A stretch of 64,000 nt of DNA, taken from contig CM074189.1 in NCBI GenBank assembly GCA_037179385.1, forward strand, positions 22,939,648-23,003,647, written 5' to 3'. The DNA is from Holothuria scabra (taxonomy: Eukaryota; Echinodermata; Holothuroidea; Aspidochirotida; Holothuriidae). Below the pieces are notes generated by a model that saw only the letters and a program-made list of their open reading frames with translations, did no database searches and was not told where the DNA came from. This document shows positions 24,046-51,930 of the stretch, in pieces. The first letter of the stretch is position 1. Each line of letters starts with the position of its first letter. The position numbers and the translations under genes were made by a program.

Positions 24046-27000
24046 TAGCTGCGTCAAAGAGAATCAGGGTTTACCCATGCACTTTTAGCAGGACACTAAA
24101 TGGCAGACTCGGTTTTTCATACAAATGCTTTTTATTGTGTTTCTACTTGCAACATTTTTTCGTGATAAAGAGCAAATGTGAATATTTAAATAAATTTGCT
24201 ACAAGGATGAGTTCGAAATCAAGAAACCCAGTCAACATGTTATGCACGTTAAACTTTAAAAACAAAAAATAATCACCAACACTGGTCAGGTATGTGAAAA
24301 TACTGATTAACCTTATTTCAGATTAATCCAATATTGTCACATTCGTGACCAGCGGTTAGTGAACACTTTATCCCACTGTTTTAGAGTGTAGTCTCAAGGA
24401 GGCTTCTACATGAAATACCAAGTGATGATGCACGAAACTAACACCGAGCGTTTTACCTAGTATGATTGTAAATGCTTTCTCCTAAAAGTTTATTACATAC
24501 AGAATAAAATTGGTTATTCGTCTACCGTAAGCCTTCACCCTTAAAATTATGACGATTTACGAGAGATTTATTTGCCTTATCGAAAAATCCGCCAATGGGT
24601 CCTCAGGAAATGGACGCCAAGGGGGTCCCTCAGTTCCGTTAAAGATCCAGCAACAAGAAGCTGTATCAGCAGTTATGGTTTTCCGACACAGTGTTAGGAA
24701 CGCAACTGTCTGGAAGAGTGCGGGTGGAATTTTTAAAGTCTTGCTTCAGAGATACCGAAAATACTTTTTTATCATATATTAAAAAAGAAAAAATTCCCAG
24801 TTTAGTTATCGGTTAGGTTCTAAAACGGAACTTTCTGCAATTGTGCTTTGTGCTCAGTATAACCAATGGAAAAAACGACCGTGATCGTCCCGACTTATAC
24901 GAATTGTTTGGAAACTGGATTGTAAAACTCCATCTTGCTTTGCCTACCACCTCCCAAAACTGTCTTGAGGTCTTACTTGTCCACATACAAACCGATTAAA
25001 CTGTTCACAAAATTTTCCTGAGAGGCATGCACTTCCATTATATGTCATAAGTGAACTCTCTTTACGTGTTTAATGACAGCTACCCGAATTTTAAAGAAAT
25101 TTAAAGATCATCCAAAATTAAGAATTTTGCATCCTTCAAAATTATAAATGGGGTAAAGTGTAAAACCTTAACCAAAACAAGTGAAATCGGGGGATACATC
25201 CGCGTTCTCTAACCTAGCCTAATCATTGAAACACTAATTTTTTGCAAATTGCAATATTTTGTGCGAAAAAAGAATCTTCCAAACAGTGCCAAAACAAGTC
25301 AACCTTCATAGATGAAATATCATGTTTTGGTAGAATAATCGACTACTAACAGGTTGTCTGTGATATGTATTCATTTTTAAAGTAAAATATATGAGTTAGA
25401 GTAGGTGCTACCACTACCTGACGTCACTCTCAGGCTATGAAACTGCACATTTTGGGGATAAGGCCTAACACTGTTGGTTGCAATTTCAATGTCAAAGATT
25501 TGCTGACTGTATACGTTATAAGGGTTGGCTCTTATGACTACGCTAGACAGTTTCGGTTATCTTGATGTCCTGCTGTGTTCGAAAACAAACGCCACCAAAA
25601 TTAAATATTACAAGTCACGTCAATCGCGAAAGGGGTTTAGGAACACATATTTGTTCTTCGTGCCTCAACTATTGGGGATACCATTGATAACCCCCCCCCC
25701 CCAAAAAAAAAAAAAAAAAAATAATATTGGAGGCATGTCTCCCTCGTCCTCGGCTAAGGTCGTCCATGACCATCTGTCTTCTTCACACTGCCTAAATATT
25801 TACGACGGCACATTTGGCTAACCACCTATGTATCTTCAAATGTTAAAAAACCTTTTCTGTTCTTTGGTATATCCCGGGTCTCTCAATCAATTACTAAAAT
25901 GTGGAAGGTGATTTTACCAGGTGCCTATGCAGTGTGCCTAAAATTCCTCCTTGAGACGGTAAGATGTACTCACGCAGAGAATGGTATGTGACAAACAACA
26001 ACCCTGGTAAGAAGTATTCAGTTTTAATAAACACTAAAATTTAGAAGTATTACTTCATTATAACTCATATTTTTATAAACTAAGCACTCATTTAAAAGCA
26101 AGTGAAATACGATTGGTAAGATGAATTTGCTGAATGACAATTCCTGAATATATCATTCAGGAACACAATGAAACCTTGAGTAGGAAAGACAGCTAACAGC
26201 AACTTTCAATTGATGGAGGTGAAAGAGCATGAGAATGCCACTATTTCAAGTGTTATTCCATCAAAAAGAAAGTAAAACATCTTTCTGGTATTTCAATTAC
26301 TTTTTCATTATTTTGAAAAGCTCTCAACTTTGATGCTTTGTATTTACAATTTTGAATGCCATTATTATACTTCACATAAGAACAAAGACAACATTGAATT
26401 ATCCTCTTATTTGCTTAGTTTTAAAGGTAATTGAAAAATGGCGACAAAACAACTAACGAGTTGAATGAGGCAGATACTCTGATATTTGTGGTTACTGTTT
26501 CATCTACATTAAGGAATCAGTTAAGAATTCAGTATGTAAAAAAGTTAATGAATAATTTAGTATTTCTGAATCAATTACTTGTGAAAATTATTCTCCATGG
26601 AAGGTTAGTGCATTCACCATTTCTATACGCTGCATCCCTTTCCAAGCCATAAATCAAAGTTACATTCCTATATAGCGTTCTGTATGTTTGGCTTAAAACC
26701 TTTTAAACAATTGCACGTGAGTATGAAATTTAAATGAAGGCACTCGGCAAAACTGGTCTAATTTTGTTGCTAACGGTCTACTTCATATGATTTCGACTTT
26801 TATAAAACACAACCTCCTAGTACATACCCATTGCCTGAAAGCTCCTCAATATTGTTCTCCTGTTATTCCACTGTTCTTTCTTCAAGTTTCCTGCACGATA
26901 AAGTTATATGGTATGGCTATATGTCTTTAGAAATGTAGAGAGCGTTTTAGATTCGATGTTAGAATTTTACTGTCAAATGGAATGTGTTAACGTGGGGCTG

Positions 27001-27346
27001 TAGGTAGTTGCACATTTGCAGCAACTAGGACATGCTACCAATTCAATTAAACTATCAATAAATGTAATTATAACTTTTCATCATATGGCTTTATATCTTT
27101 ATTGGCTTTTCTTGCTTATAATTACATACACTCATTAGCGGCAACTATACAGTCTTACCAGACAAAACTTTGTTAAGTTAGTGCGTCATTCTTCGACCTT
27201 GCTAAATTATTTTGCCAATCTGGGACATTATGCTACATTTCTTAATTTGTCACCATACTCCATCGTTCCATTCGATACTTGAGAGAACGTGCATTTACAC
27301 GGGAGGATATCTGTATCTACTAATTGAAACATTTTTTCCTATCCAG
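24046..27346. other. Gene-less stretch upstream of kinase exons
   Basis: Extracellular exons of the kinase gene would be expected here or further upstream, but none could be identified with a domain and both splice sites. A C run followed by an A run (25690-25722) marks a low-complexity junction. A frame at 24549-24782 has a non-AT-rich coding look but no recognisable domain. Confidence 0.4.
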
Positions 27347-27498
27347 GCAACCTCCAACCAAATTCGCAGATATGTGTTAAAACAATATAAAGGAGGAACG
27401 GAAATCGAGTGGTCAAGATTAAGAGATGGAAGAAAAAAACTTCAAGCTTCTGTGAGGAGGCCTCTTAGCATTATCGTGAAAAATTTTAAGTGTGATAG
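27347..27498 (+). CDS. Candidate exon of unknown product
   Basis: A good acceptor ('attttttcctatccag') and donor (GATAG|GTAAGC) flank a 152-nt stretch open in one frame only, encoding about 50 mostly basic residues (ATSNQIRRYVLKQYKGGTEI at the start). No domain is recognised. It lies 344 nt upstream of the transmembrane exon of the kinase gene. It ends in phase 2, which does not match the phase needed by that exon, so it may belong to something else or be a chance open stretch. Confidence 0.28.
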
Positions 27499-27841
27499 GT
27501 AAGCAGTTTTTGCCCTGCAAAAATCGTCGTCTTCGAGGAATACTTAAAGCTTGATTTTTATTTAAACTTAAGCAGGACAATTTTCAGTTGCAGGCAGGAA
27601 AGACAGCGGGGACTTGGGGTCTAAGGGGACTTTCGCCGGCAGTTTTTTTTTTTTTTTATTGTTTGTAATGTGGCTATTTTGAGGCTCTAAAAATGAGACC
27701 TTTGGCTGAAAAACTTGAGTTGAAAGCAAGTTAAAGCTTTTGGAGGCACTATCTACATCTTAGCTCAGTATCACTCAATACTGTCTGATTTCTAGTTCTG
27801 TACAGAAGCTTTGTCACATGTTCTTTAAAATCTTTTTACAG

Positions 27842-42322
<14,481 letters not shown>

Positions 42323-42490
42323 GCACTTTAATCCAATTCTTTGGTTCCCAGACAATTTTAGTTTTACAAGAATGAAGAATTTGGACAACTCCAAGAGGAC
42401 ATATGCAGTTACCACTTTCAAGTATTTGAAATTTTGTACAAGATGTAGTATGGCAAGGCAGCTGAGGCTTAATAAAGAAAAGTATGTTGT
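42323..42490 (+). terminator. Kinase 3' UTR with AATAAA
   Basis: AATAAA at 42471-42476 lies about 150 nt after the stop and is the first good polyadenylation signal. The true cleavage site is not visible from sequence alone, and later signals could also be used. Confidence 0.5.
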
Positions 42491-44771
42491 ACTTGTCAAA
42501 AATGTGCTTTTGATGGAAATCATTGTATTTCTTTGAAGTGTACTTGCGAGTAAAATGCAGGGTAATTGAATTGTATCATACTTTTGTAAGTAATAGCTCT
42601 ATATAATTTGTAGTACTACAACAGTAATATTAGGATGGTATTATATGCAAAGATTCTTTAATAGTGGACCATATTTTTTATGGTATTACATCTTTATTAT
42701 AAGTGTTTTTTATCCTGAAATGTATATCATTTACTTGTTTGTGGACTGTAAATTGAAATGGAAATTGTGGATATGTATGAAGTATAAAGTAATGGAAATG
42801 CTGGTTTTCTGCATAGATATATATTCCACTTGGTGATATGTTTTAATTAGCCAGTGTATTTCAATTACATTAATATTTGCATACCTTTTACAGCAAGCTA
42901 ATTGTAGTTTTTTTCTGTTCAACAAGCTGAACCAAATACCCGATTAACAGAAATTTCAGTCCTTTAGACAGAATTTTTCTTGGCCTTTGAAATATGCAGA
43001 CGATGTGGTCTTTGTGTAACATTTGAGGTATTTAGGTCAGTGCAATCCAATTTTATTGTTTTAACTTATTTTTTGCACTTTGGTTCATGAAGTTTCTTCT
43101 CACAAAAGTAAATGTCATTCGAGATAAATCGTGAAAATAGTTTATGTACATTTTTCCGAATATTTAAAGAGAAATGTTGTATTTAAATGCACTGACAGGG
43201 AAAACTCTGAAAAACACGTACAGGAATCATGGAGAGATTATTCAGTTTCACCAATGAACACCAGAAAAAGCCTTGTATCCTTTAAGTATAAATTATTAGA
43301 GTTTTGGAATTTGTGCAGTTTTAATTTTTAACAGTTTTTGGGAACACATTATTTTTGAGCAAGGAATAGTATCTGAATGCCTACATTTGTGCTTCAAATG
43401 TAATCAGTTTTACAGTGATAATTTTTTGCGATAAATTTGTTGTGAATTTTTTTTTTTTTTTTTTTTTGGGGGGGGGGGGAGAGGGGCTCAATCCCCCCTT
43501 GTCCTTGCACCTGATATAAATGATGATTTAAACGTTACATCTTCTATCAAAGTTAAAATTCATTATTTCGCACAAAGGGGAGAGAAACATGTTGTTATTA
43601 TTTATGGAGAATTGTATATTTTGTAAAGGTTAAGGCTTCTAGCTTAAGTGGTGATAAAAGCCATGTAAAGTCTGTAAAGAAGATGCACAATTTTATTTTT
43701 TAACCAACTTGCATCTTTTACTGTCTTCCATAACTTTCCTTAAGGTGACAAGTTTCAATGTTTTTTTGTATATTATGTGTCCAAGAGTTACTTCTGTTTT
43801 AATAGGCATGTATACATTGATTTTAAAGTTTGTTAGTTCTTTGCTACAGCAGTGATCTACTTAATTTCTCTGTGGGAAAGTAATGGGCAATGTAATCATT
43901 AGGTTGCAACTAGAACAGGCTAGCTACCTGACTTGTAAAATCAAAATTCTACTTCTTGACCAAAATATGGAAAAATACCCCAACTTTTAGGGGTTTGAGT
44001 TTGTCTTTCATATCACGGAATATCAGGGAACAATTTTATTCAGATAGTGTGTACTTAAAATAAGGTTTATTTCTTCTGAGGTGCCACTGTTTGATTGACA
44101 GGTTCCTTTTCTTCTATTGCTAAGTCCTTGGGACTTAGTCCTTTCAAAGGTTATGTTGTTTATTCTCTTCCAAGTAATACCTAAACAAAGTTTTACATAT
44201 GCTTTAACTTGGAGGATTTTAGAGGTCATTGGCAAAACTGATGATGATAATTTCTATCAGAATGCCTGGAAACAAACTTTTAACTAAATGTTTCAATTGT
44301 ACCCTGTCCATTTTCGGATGGAAACATCAGTCAAATCTGTACATTTCCTTCAGATTAAGAAAACTTTTTCATCATTAAGAGACAGAATTTTCAAAGTTAT
44401 TTGTAGAGAAATTGTTGCTGGCTTTAAATAAAATGATACATTATGTCTGGGATAGCATCAAATGATATAAATTTCACAAGTGTGCATTGATGGTTGGCAA
44501 TGAAGTGGTAATGAGTAGAGTGTAAGGAATGCATCTCTCCATTGGAATTTTGAAAATGGATCACTAGCTGTGGTTCATCAAAGCATGGAGGCAAGAATTT
44601 GGACCATAAAAGCAAGATTACTTTTGGAAATAAAGTTATTCTCAAAGAGACCATAGAATGTTGTTTCTACTTCTCTAGTTAACCCTCAGGTCTTATGATG
44701 CACAGAGTAATGAGATTTAGTGCAAATGGCCATTTCAGCCTTTTCTTCACTCAGTTAAAGAAATACTTTTT

Positions 44772-44832
44772 GGTGGGGGTGGGGTGGTGCGGTTGGGTGT
44801 AGGGGGGTGTGGTGTTGGGAAGGGGTTGGGTG
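44772..44832 (+). repeat. G-rich tract with G-quadruplex potential
   Basis: Several runs of three or more G separated by short T-containing loops occur within about 60 bp ('ggtgggggtggggtgg' and 'gtaggggggtgtgg'). This fits the four-run pattern that can fold into a G-quadruplex on the plus strand. No function is shown. Confidence 0.55.
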
Positions 44833-46489
44833 GTTGACTTCCATGTTTCTCTCAGAAAATGGCAGGTTAAATTCTGTAGCTCAGTGAAAAACAGACCCAG
44901 TCAGACTTCAAATGTGGTGGAAATGGAAAAGCCTGATAATCACTTCAGTGAGCACCTATCTGGGCCTCTACCCAGGAAGAGCAAGTACCAATTTGTCCCC
45001 CCTGGAAAATCATTCACCAATTACCCCCTCTCCTTCCTCGTCAAAAGTAAATGGACCCATGTTATTTTGGAAGTGCCATAAAGTAGCTTGTATACAGTTG
45101 ATAGTTTAATATTTTAGCTGCGTAATGCTTATGGATAAAAAGTTTATCAGCTAATGATGGTCAGAGGTTTGCTACCCAATGGATATCTAAAATTGGCATA
45201 AAGGTGAAAGTAAAGAAGAAAAAATAAAACAGAGGAGGTTAGGTTAGTTTCATTGCACCATGTCTACTTTCACTGAAAAATAAAGTTAAGCTTAGCCAAA
45301 TGTTGTAACACATAGGATATACATAAAGATGTCCCATGATGAGTTTGGTGTTTGTTAGCAAAAATATGGAGATTGGTAAAAAGAGCAAATGGAAAATTTT
45401 TAAGAGCTAGGGAGGTGAGAGGTTGGAGTTAAGAGGTGGTATGTTAGGCAGTAATACATTTAGAGGTGGTATGTTATTAGTTTCATATCTGGGGTGGTCT
45501 GTTGTCCTTCCCTCATATTAGGTATTAGGCTGGTGTTTAGATGTGTTTTATTAGGAGGTGGGACATTAAGAGGTGGTATGTTATGAGTTATAAGGGATTG
45601 GTCTGTTGTACTATCCTTGTATCAATATTGACAATACAATCATCTTTAGAATCATATTTTAATTGTCATTTCATTTAGGTTTATTTCAATCATTGTTCTA
45701 TCTCTGGAAGCATCCATTTTGTTGCTAAGAAGGGACAGTAGGTAATGTGGAAAACATGTACTTAACATGAAACTTGACAGGGTTTTATATTCAAGGACAA
45801 GGACAGTGCAGTTTAAAAAACCTTTTATATCTTTTTTACATGATGTGTAGCTGCCAGACGAGCAATATTTCGTACTTACAAATGTTTTAGACAAATATGG
45901 TTTCATTGATACTACATATTTGAGAATCACTTTAAATTAAAGACAATATTTTTTATCGAATATTGTTTGAAGGCTGAAGGTTACATATGTATAGTATTAC
46001 CTACAATGTTGATATGCACCTATTAAATCTTTTCTTGGCAAATTTTAACAAGCACATGTTGTATATTTAAAACTTAACAATAGTCCTATTTTGTGAGAGT
46101 AACTTTACAGGATGTCTTTTGTATTCAGAAAAATTATAGCAAGGAAAGAATACACACTCTATGCATATTTTATCGCAAAATGTGGAGTGGTAGTCATCAT
46201 TTTTCAGTAAGAATGGGAAGCGGAAAAGGCTTTTGCAGGTGAAGTTTTTAGCTGTCCATACTTTTTGACCCGTCTAAAAATCAAACAAACGCCCCTCCTC
46301 ATGGCCTTCAAGTCTAAATATTTCTTCAGCTATTTCCTTATTCAAAAGATCTCTTTCTTAAAACTATGTAAATAAGATGCTGATGTAAGGAGACAATTAA
46401 GTGAGAATTAATCATCATTTCAGTTGAAAGGAATTGAAAGAAAAGAAGAGCAAAAATTTCTTGAATTACATTTACTACTGTAGTAAAGT

Positions 46490-46670
46490 GTAATTTCCTT
46501 ATAATCGTTCCATATGGGGGCGATGCGTGTTGTGTAATAAAAAAATTCCTTACTGGATAATGATAGCTCTAATCCTAATGTAATCCCTAACCAGAACAAA
46601 GAATACAGTCGATACAATACAATGGCAACAGCCAATCAAGAAACACCTTGTTGAACAGTGCGCATCACCC
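46490..46670. repeat. Dispersed repeat D, copy 1
   Basis: Shared with 51535-51680. Blocks include 'ctggataa(t/c)gata', 'tacaatacaatggcaacagc' and 'cttgtt' followed by 'cagtgcgca'. No termini or coding content were defined. Confidence 0.6.
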
Positions 46671-46834
46671 AGACATATGTGGTGTGTTCAGCGGGAATTT
46701 CATGAAAAACTACGTGGTGACAATGTGGCTGTAAAAGTGGGGCTCCTGGATGAAAGATTCAAAGAATTAATTTTTGGATCACGTCTAGGATCTTAAAGTA
46801 ACACGGATGTCTGAAATTAATTGGCAGTCAATTG

Positions 46835-47120
46835 TCACCAAAAAATGTACAATGTTGAAGTATTCCACAGCAATACTCAATTGGCATAGCCTTTTGATTG
46901 ACAACAAGTTTCAAAAATGCAGAGTATCAAAGCTCATATTACAGAGCATGTTCTGTATTCAGAGCGTTTTGATTACATCTTGGGGTCTCGTATACTCACC
47001 CGGAAAAATTAACTGACTGAGACTGTGTCTAGATGATGATGAGTTTAGACAGTTGCAAAGGTGTTTACTTAGTAGGTTAGGAGATTTGGGACATTTTGAC
47101 GTGAGAGGATTAGGCCTTAA
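46835..47120. mobile_element. TA-target MITE, copy 3 (diverged)
   Basis: Collinear with the copies at 16751 and 50380: 'ctcaattggc', 'ttttgattgacaac', 'agtatcaaagctcatattac', 'gcgttttgattaca' and 'gactgtgtctagatgatgatga'. The ends are too decayed to confirm TA flanks. Confidence 0.65.
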
Positions 47121-48195
47121 AAGGGAGCTCTGGGATTTAAATATAATTGTCAAGTAAAAGATTCTGCAGTTCTAGACTCTCTCACCGATATCCACTGTAG
47201 AAAACTTGTCTTAATTCGTACGGTTGTGGTCAAAAGCTTGCGAAGTTTAAAGCAAAACTGAGCAGGAAAATATATCTACAAAGTGATAAAAGTCGTATAT
47301 TGCGTATGATAAATATAGCTGAATTGTAGAAAAGTCAGAACTGAAAAGCGATCCTACCCTTTTTGGCTACTTGCGTAGAAAGTAAGTTTTGGCTCCTTTT
47401 CAACGTTTTCTCTTTATGCTGCAGCGGTTGACCAGTGTTGACCGGTGTTGAAAGGAAATGATGACCATCGGTATAAATGGACAGATGTAGGCTTACAGCC
47501 AAATAATTTCTGTCCACTGGTTTTCCCAATGGACTTAGTTATGTCAAAGCTGGACTGGATAAAAACCAGAAATCCGAAAAAAGTGTGATATTCAACTTTT
47601 AGTGATATGAAATGCCTCTTTACTGCTCAAGCAAAGCTTCACCCACACCAAATTATTACCATAAGTTTAGGAAAACAGCCCCAATGCAGACCTTACGAAA
47701 TTCTAGACGGACGGGAAGAAAAACTAAAATAGATGCGTCAATATTCACTGATAACAAATCTAGGTGGATCAGTTGGGACTGGAAAGTATTGGAGGCACCG
47801 GAGAACGAGTGCCCGCTGCAGAACCGTTGCCCTAATAGAGTACCACCAGAACTTGAAGACTTAGCCTCGCAGTCTAGACTTTCGCACAATTTTTAATCTG
47901 AAGAGCCTCTTCAAAAGGCATAATTTTCAAATAGTGGCGAGGGGAAGGGGAATCTGAACTTTGAAGCCTCATCGTCTTTAATTTCCGTCAAAAGTTGCGC
48001 CACTGATCCCATGTTTACATGTGGAACGATCGCTTCCATCGATCAGGGTAGGGACAGGTATGCTTTCTGTTTATACAGTGGCACAGCAAGGGAATCTCTC
48101 CGTATCAAAGTTTAATATTAATTTAGATGTTGCAGGAATCTACGTATTTATTCCGAATTAAACATGTGGTAGTAAAGAAAATTACACATTGATAC
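47121..48195. other. Gene-less stretch
   Basis: Frames on both strands at 47612-47896 mirror each other and have no recognised domain or splice context. Nothing else is supported. Confidence 0.45.
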
Positions 48196-48428
48196 ATGTT
48201 CAAGTGGTTAGAGCGTCCGACTTGCAGTCAGGAGTTTAGATGTTCGAGTCCTGGCATGGTTGTACCGAAGACATTAAAATCGTTACCTACTGCCATTGTG
48301 CTTGCAATGGAGTAGGAAAAACAAGCCAGTGAGCCACAACTGGAAAAAAGGCCGTGGCCGGCTCGACTTAAACCATTTGGTTGGAAACTGGGTCGTTCAC
48401 GGTAAAACTCTATCTAACTAACCACACT
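48196..48428 (+). mobile_element. tRNA-derived SINE, family A, well-preserved copy
   Basis: The head 'caagtggttagagcgtccga' (A box) and 'gatgttcgagtcctgg' (B box) are followed by the body 'gccattgtgcttgcaatgg', 'gagccacaactgg', 'ggccgtggccggctcgactt' and the tail 'actctatctaactaac'. The internal promoter boxes are close to consensus. This is the best copy in the window for defining the family. Confidence 0.88.
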
Positions 48429-49767
48429 GACATGAGGCTCTATTATTAATCCGTCACACAAACGGGTCAGTACTTGAAAAACAGTGGGCTATATTGTTAG
48501 TGTAGGCCTACTTCAAAAATGAGGCCGCAATTTGGGGTTTTTACGGAATTTTTTTTCTCATTTTCCTCGCTGATCAAAGGAGAAAGTTGAATGTTTTAAT
48601 GTAGATAGACTGCCACCTAATAATACGCGTATGATGGGTTTATAGTTTCAGTTGAATAGGTATACTTGACATAGATTGATCCAATTAACCTGAAAATGTT
48701 ATGATGCTTTTTTCTATTTATTTGAAAGTTTAAGCATCAATATTGTTTTAATTGGTGCTTCAGAAGTCCTTTAGAAGCAATCGATCTATCGGCAACAAGG
48801 TTCACAAAAAGTGAAACTGAGATATACTTGAAATAAAAGAGAACATAAACGAAGGTTGAAGGACAGTCTTAAGAGCATACATGCTATTTTGTTGAAAGCG
48901 AAAGCAAATTTAGGCAAGGAAGTACATACAGGCTAGTGACTTTCATGCTCATTCCAGAGATTGATCAAAAAGTCAAAACAAAATGGAAACGGTTAATTAA
49001 ATTGTTTTAAATTAATTTTACAAACTGACCGAATCCAAGGGCTTTCAAGGACAAACTGAAGTTAAAAGGGGCAGGGGAATTATAACCGATTGACCGCTGC
49101 CAGGTAATGCTTACCCATCCCCGTCTTGCAGTCAAGTAAGTTTTCCAACTTTTGTCGATGGAGGAGCCTTAACCAGTGGGGTAACATACATTAGAAATAA
49201 AGCTGGCGTGAAATTTGGACAAACCCCTTTGTTCAGTGACTGATGTGAACGCCTGACCTTGGTGAATTCTTGCGGTTAACATGGTCGGAGTGTATGTTAC
49301 TGCGCCTGATAGATTTGACCTAAAATTTATTAATATTTGCTTTTTTAATCATAAAAATCAAATTCTCGTTCTAAGTTGACACTAACTTAAACCTTGAAAC
49401 CGAAGAATCGGTCAACATTTAGTGAAAATAACGATCAATCTGCGAGATTTTGCAAACCAACACATTTCGATTAGATTTATTCTTTTTATTTTAATTCCTT
49501 ATTTTGTCGTTTTTGTACATATCAAGGCATGAAACAGATCAAAATGGTGCTACAAATTCCAGAGGTTTCATATTTGCGTATAAATATAATATCCGCAGAT
49601 TACTACATTACATTTGCACTATAACGTGTCAACCATCTTACCTCTGATGCGTTAGTGTGTTGAAAAAATGAACAAAGCATATAACTTCACTCACTGCACA
49701 AAGGTCAACATTTTCAGATTTCCCTTTTTTCAACAAATAAGGTAACCTAGTCCGTCTTTATTTAACA
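48429..49767. other. Gene-less stretch
   Basis: AT-rich non-coding DNA with no supported exon. It lies upstream of the LRR relic and contains no other recognised repeat. Confidence 0.45.
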
Positions 49768-50065
49768 GAAAATATCCTATTTTTCTGTTGAAGGTTTGGC
49801 TTCAATACCAATGTTTAAAATACTCTATCTCTGGCTCAACAGACTTGTTCATCTCAACAAATACAGTGCTCTGATCGAAAAGTCGAAAAATGAACTTTAC
49901 TTTCATGAATTGACGTCAGTATTTAAACATGTACATTATCTATAATATTTTTAAAGGTCGTTTAAAGTTTACGACGGTTTTTCTCCGGAACAACCAGATG
50001 GAATCTAAAGGTCGTTCAAAGTTGGCGTAGGTTTTCCTCAGGAACAACCAGATGGAATGAAACTC
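49768..50065 (+). pseudogene. Relic of an LRR receptor gene (paralogue of 53.8-kb gene)
   Basis: 49768-49890 matches 54450-54560 of the LRR exon ('gaaaatatc(c/a)tatttttct', 'gacttgttcatctcaac', 'aatac(a/g)gtg'). 49946-50065 matches 54975-55030 ('atttttaaaggtcgtt', 'aaagtttacgac', 'aacaacc'). The roughly 400 bp between them in the intact exon is deleted to about 55 bp. The last block is present twice in tandem (from 49957 and 50010). No frame is open. It is a decayed duplicate, 3.7 kb upstream of the better copy and in the same orientation. Confidence 0.78.
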
Positions 50066-50377
50066 TTCTTTGTTGTATGCAATATATATTTTAACTCGTT
50101 TTGGACTAAAATCTGTCCATTGAAAAAGTGTAATAGGGGTAAATAGGAGAAATAGGGGTTAAACCTTCTTTTCGACAATTCTTAAATCATCCACGTGAAC
50201 CGTAATGGCATAAAATGCCCGCCAGTACTAAATACATAATAAATACGAAAAATCACCAGTAAAGAACATTTTAACCCATTTTACAGAACATTTAAACCCA
50301 TTTTACACTACAATTTATCAATAATATTAACATAATATTCGCAGAGTATTACCCCTCTGGACAGAACATGTCTTATT

Positions 50378-50669
50378 TAAAGGGTCAAACCTCTCACCCC
50401 AAACTACAATTTTGGTACCGGGGTACCAAATGCTCAATTGGCTCAGCTCTTTGATTGACAGCTTAACCAGAGTACCAAAGCTTACACTACACATCATGAA
50501 CGGTACTAAGAGTGTTTTGATTATATAAATTGAGTTTTCTTTACTCACCTTGAATCAGTAAACTGAGATTGTAACTTGATGAGCATGAATTTCAGAAAAT
50601 GATGGGAGGGGCTTAAGTAAGAAGGTTGGGAGAATTGGTACTGTTTGGGGTGAGAGATCTTGGCCTTTA
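50378..50669. mobile_element. TA-target MITE, copy 2
   Basis: A 288-bp element (50380-50667) begins 'aagggtcaaacctctcacc' and ends with the inverted 'ggtgagagatcttggcctt', with TA at both sides. It is close to the copy at 16751-17048. Confidence 0.82.
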
Positions 50670-50869
50670 AGACAAGCAAGATGTAGAAAACAACGAAATG
50701 TTGTCAAATCGTGCAAGACTGTATAATACACAATGCAAATATGACAGTGACGCAGTTAAAAGTTCATAACTGGGACCCCAAGCAAAATTCTGAGGCCTAA
50801 CTCAAAGTGCAACCATAAGATTACGGGAGCATATCAGTTTGGAAGAGAGAAGAGTTTTTGCCCGACAAA

Positions 50870-51930
50870 TATTCTTCTGCCCGGCAGACTATCTAAGAGG
50901 AGCACCAGTATTGGTTGGCGCGTGGCGTACAGAAAAGTTTCTAGGCATATGAGTAGGGTCCAAGCTATCGGTATTTTGAGCTTTTTTTTTTAATAAAATG
51001 TTCACTTGAAATTATTAGCAAACTGCAAAGTGATAAGAACGCAACCAGGAAGGATTTTTTGGCCCAAAAATGTAATTCTGCCGACAAGACTTTCTAAGCT
51101 GAGCGCAATCGTCAATTGGCTCGGAGCGTACAGAAAATTTGGGAAAATCTGACCCCTCAAACAGCCGAAAATGGCATTTACCAGGCTTTTAACAAGAAAT
51201 GATACAAGTTGTCATTTTGAGCTTTCGTTTACGATAATGGGAAAAATAAGCAACTTTCTAAGTGATCAGAAAATTACTAGTAAAATGCACCACTATCACT
51301 TGTATCTATGGGGGGGGGGGGACTTTGTAACGTCGAAAAAAATGCTTATTTAAACTCTGTTGCTACTCTTGGCTAAATTTAAGAGGCTGAATTGTTGAAA
51401 TTGTATATGTATATGTAACTGCCCCAAATCCTGACCATAAATGATTTTAGTTTTTGAAACCTTTTAAAAGTGTCTCTTTTCGAGCTTGGTCTCAATGAAT
51501 TTTTATGCCCACTTAAGGAACCTAGAGGCGATTCGTACTATTAAAGATTTAATTTACTAACTGGATAACGATATCCCTAATCATTAAGCTAATTCCTAAC
51601 CCTAACAAAGAAAACAATCAATAGCCTACAATACAATGGCAACAGCCAAGCAAGAAAAACCTTGTTAAGCAGTGCGCACCTGCCCCTTATGGGAAGACAT
51701 TTTCACACAACATGGCTTCATGGAATTGAAAAACAACCTACCCTATTTTCATTACCGTTCAGCGAATCTCGGCTGTAGTGGTACGATAGATGGCAAACTA
51801 TTAGGCACTGCAAGTCTGCAACTGAACACCTTCCCGCTTGTCCGTGTATATTTGGCAATTGAAAACATTCCAGGACTTTCTCCAATTTTTGATGGAATAT
51901 TTTACCATTTTTGCAAGACTACAGTGTGAA
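50870..51930. repeat. Dispersed repeat, copy 2 (cousin of 2570-3340), with repeat D
   Basis: It includes units of the 205-bp repeat ('ttggcgcgtggcgtacag', 'gacccctcaaacagccgaa'), the 'gtgatcagaaaattact' block, a G run (51311-51322), repeat D (51535-51680) and the 'ttcattaccgtt' block. The shared order with 2.6-5.7 kb suggests both regions derive from one long composite repeat. Confidence 0.6.

Larger units (their letters stand above)
42491..46834. other. Gene-less stretch
   Basis: No exon or RNA gene is supported. It holds a T run joined to a G run (43449-43480), a G-rich tract (44772-44830), loose 'gaggtggtatgtta' repeats (45433-45590), and a dispersed repeat at about 46490-46670 that recurs at 51535-51680. 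Confidence 0.5.

Noticed and set aside
24549..24782. 77-codon frame with coding-like composition
   Set aside because: No recognised domain, no acceptor-donor pair, and neighbouring frames are equally open.
47612..47896. 94-codon plus and 77-codon minus frames
   Set aside because: Mirrored frames without homology or splice context.
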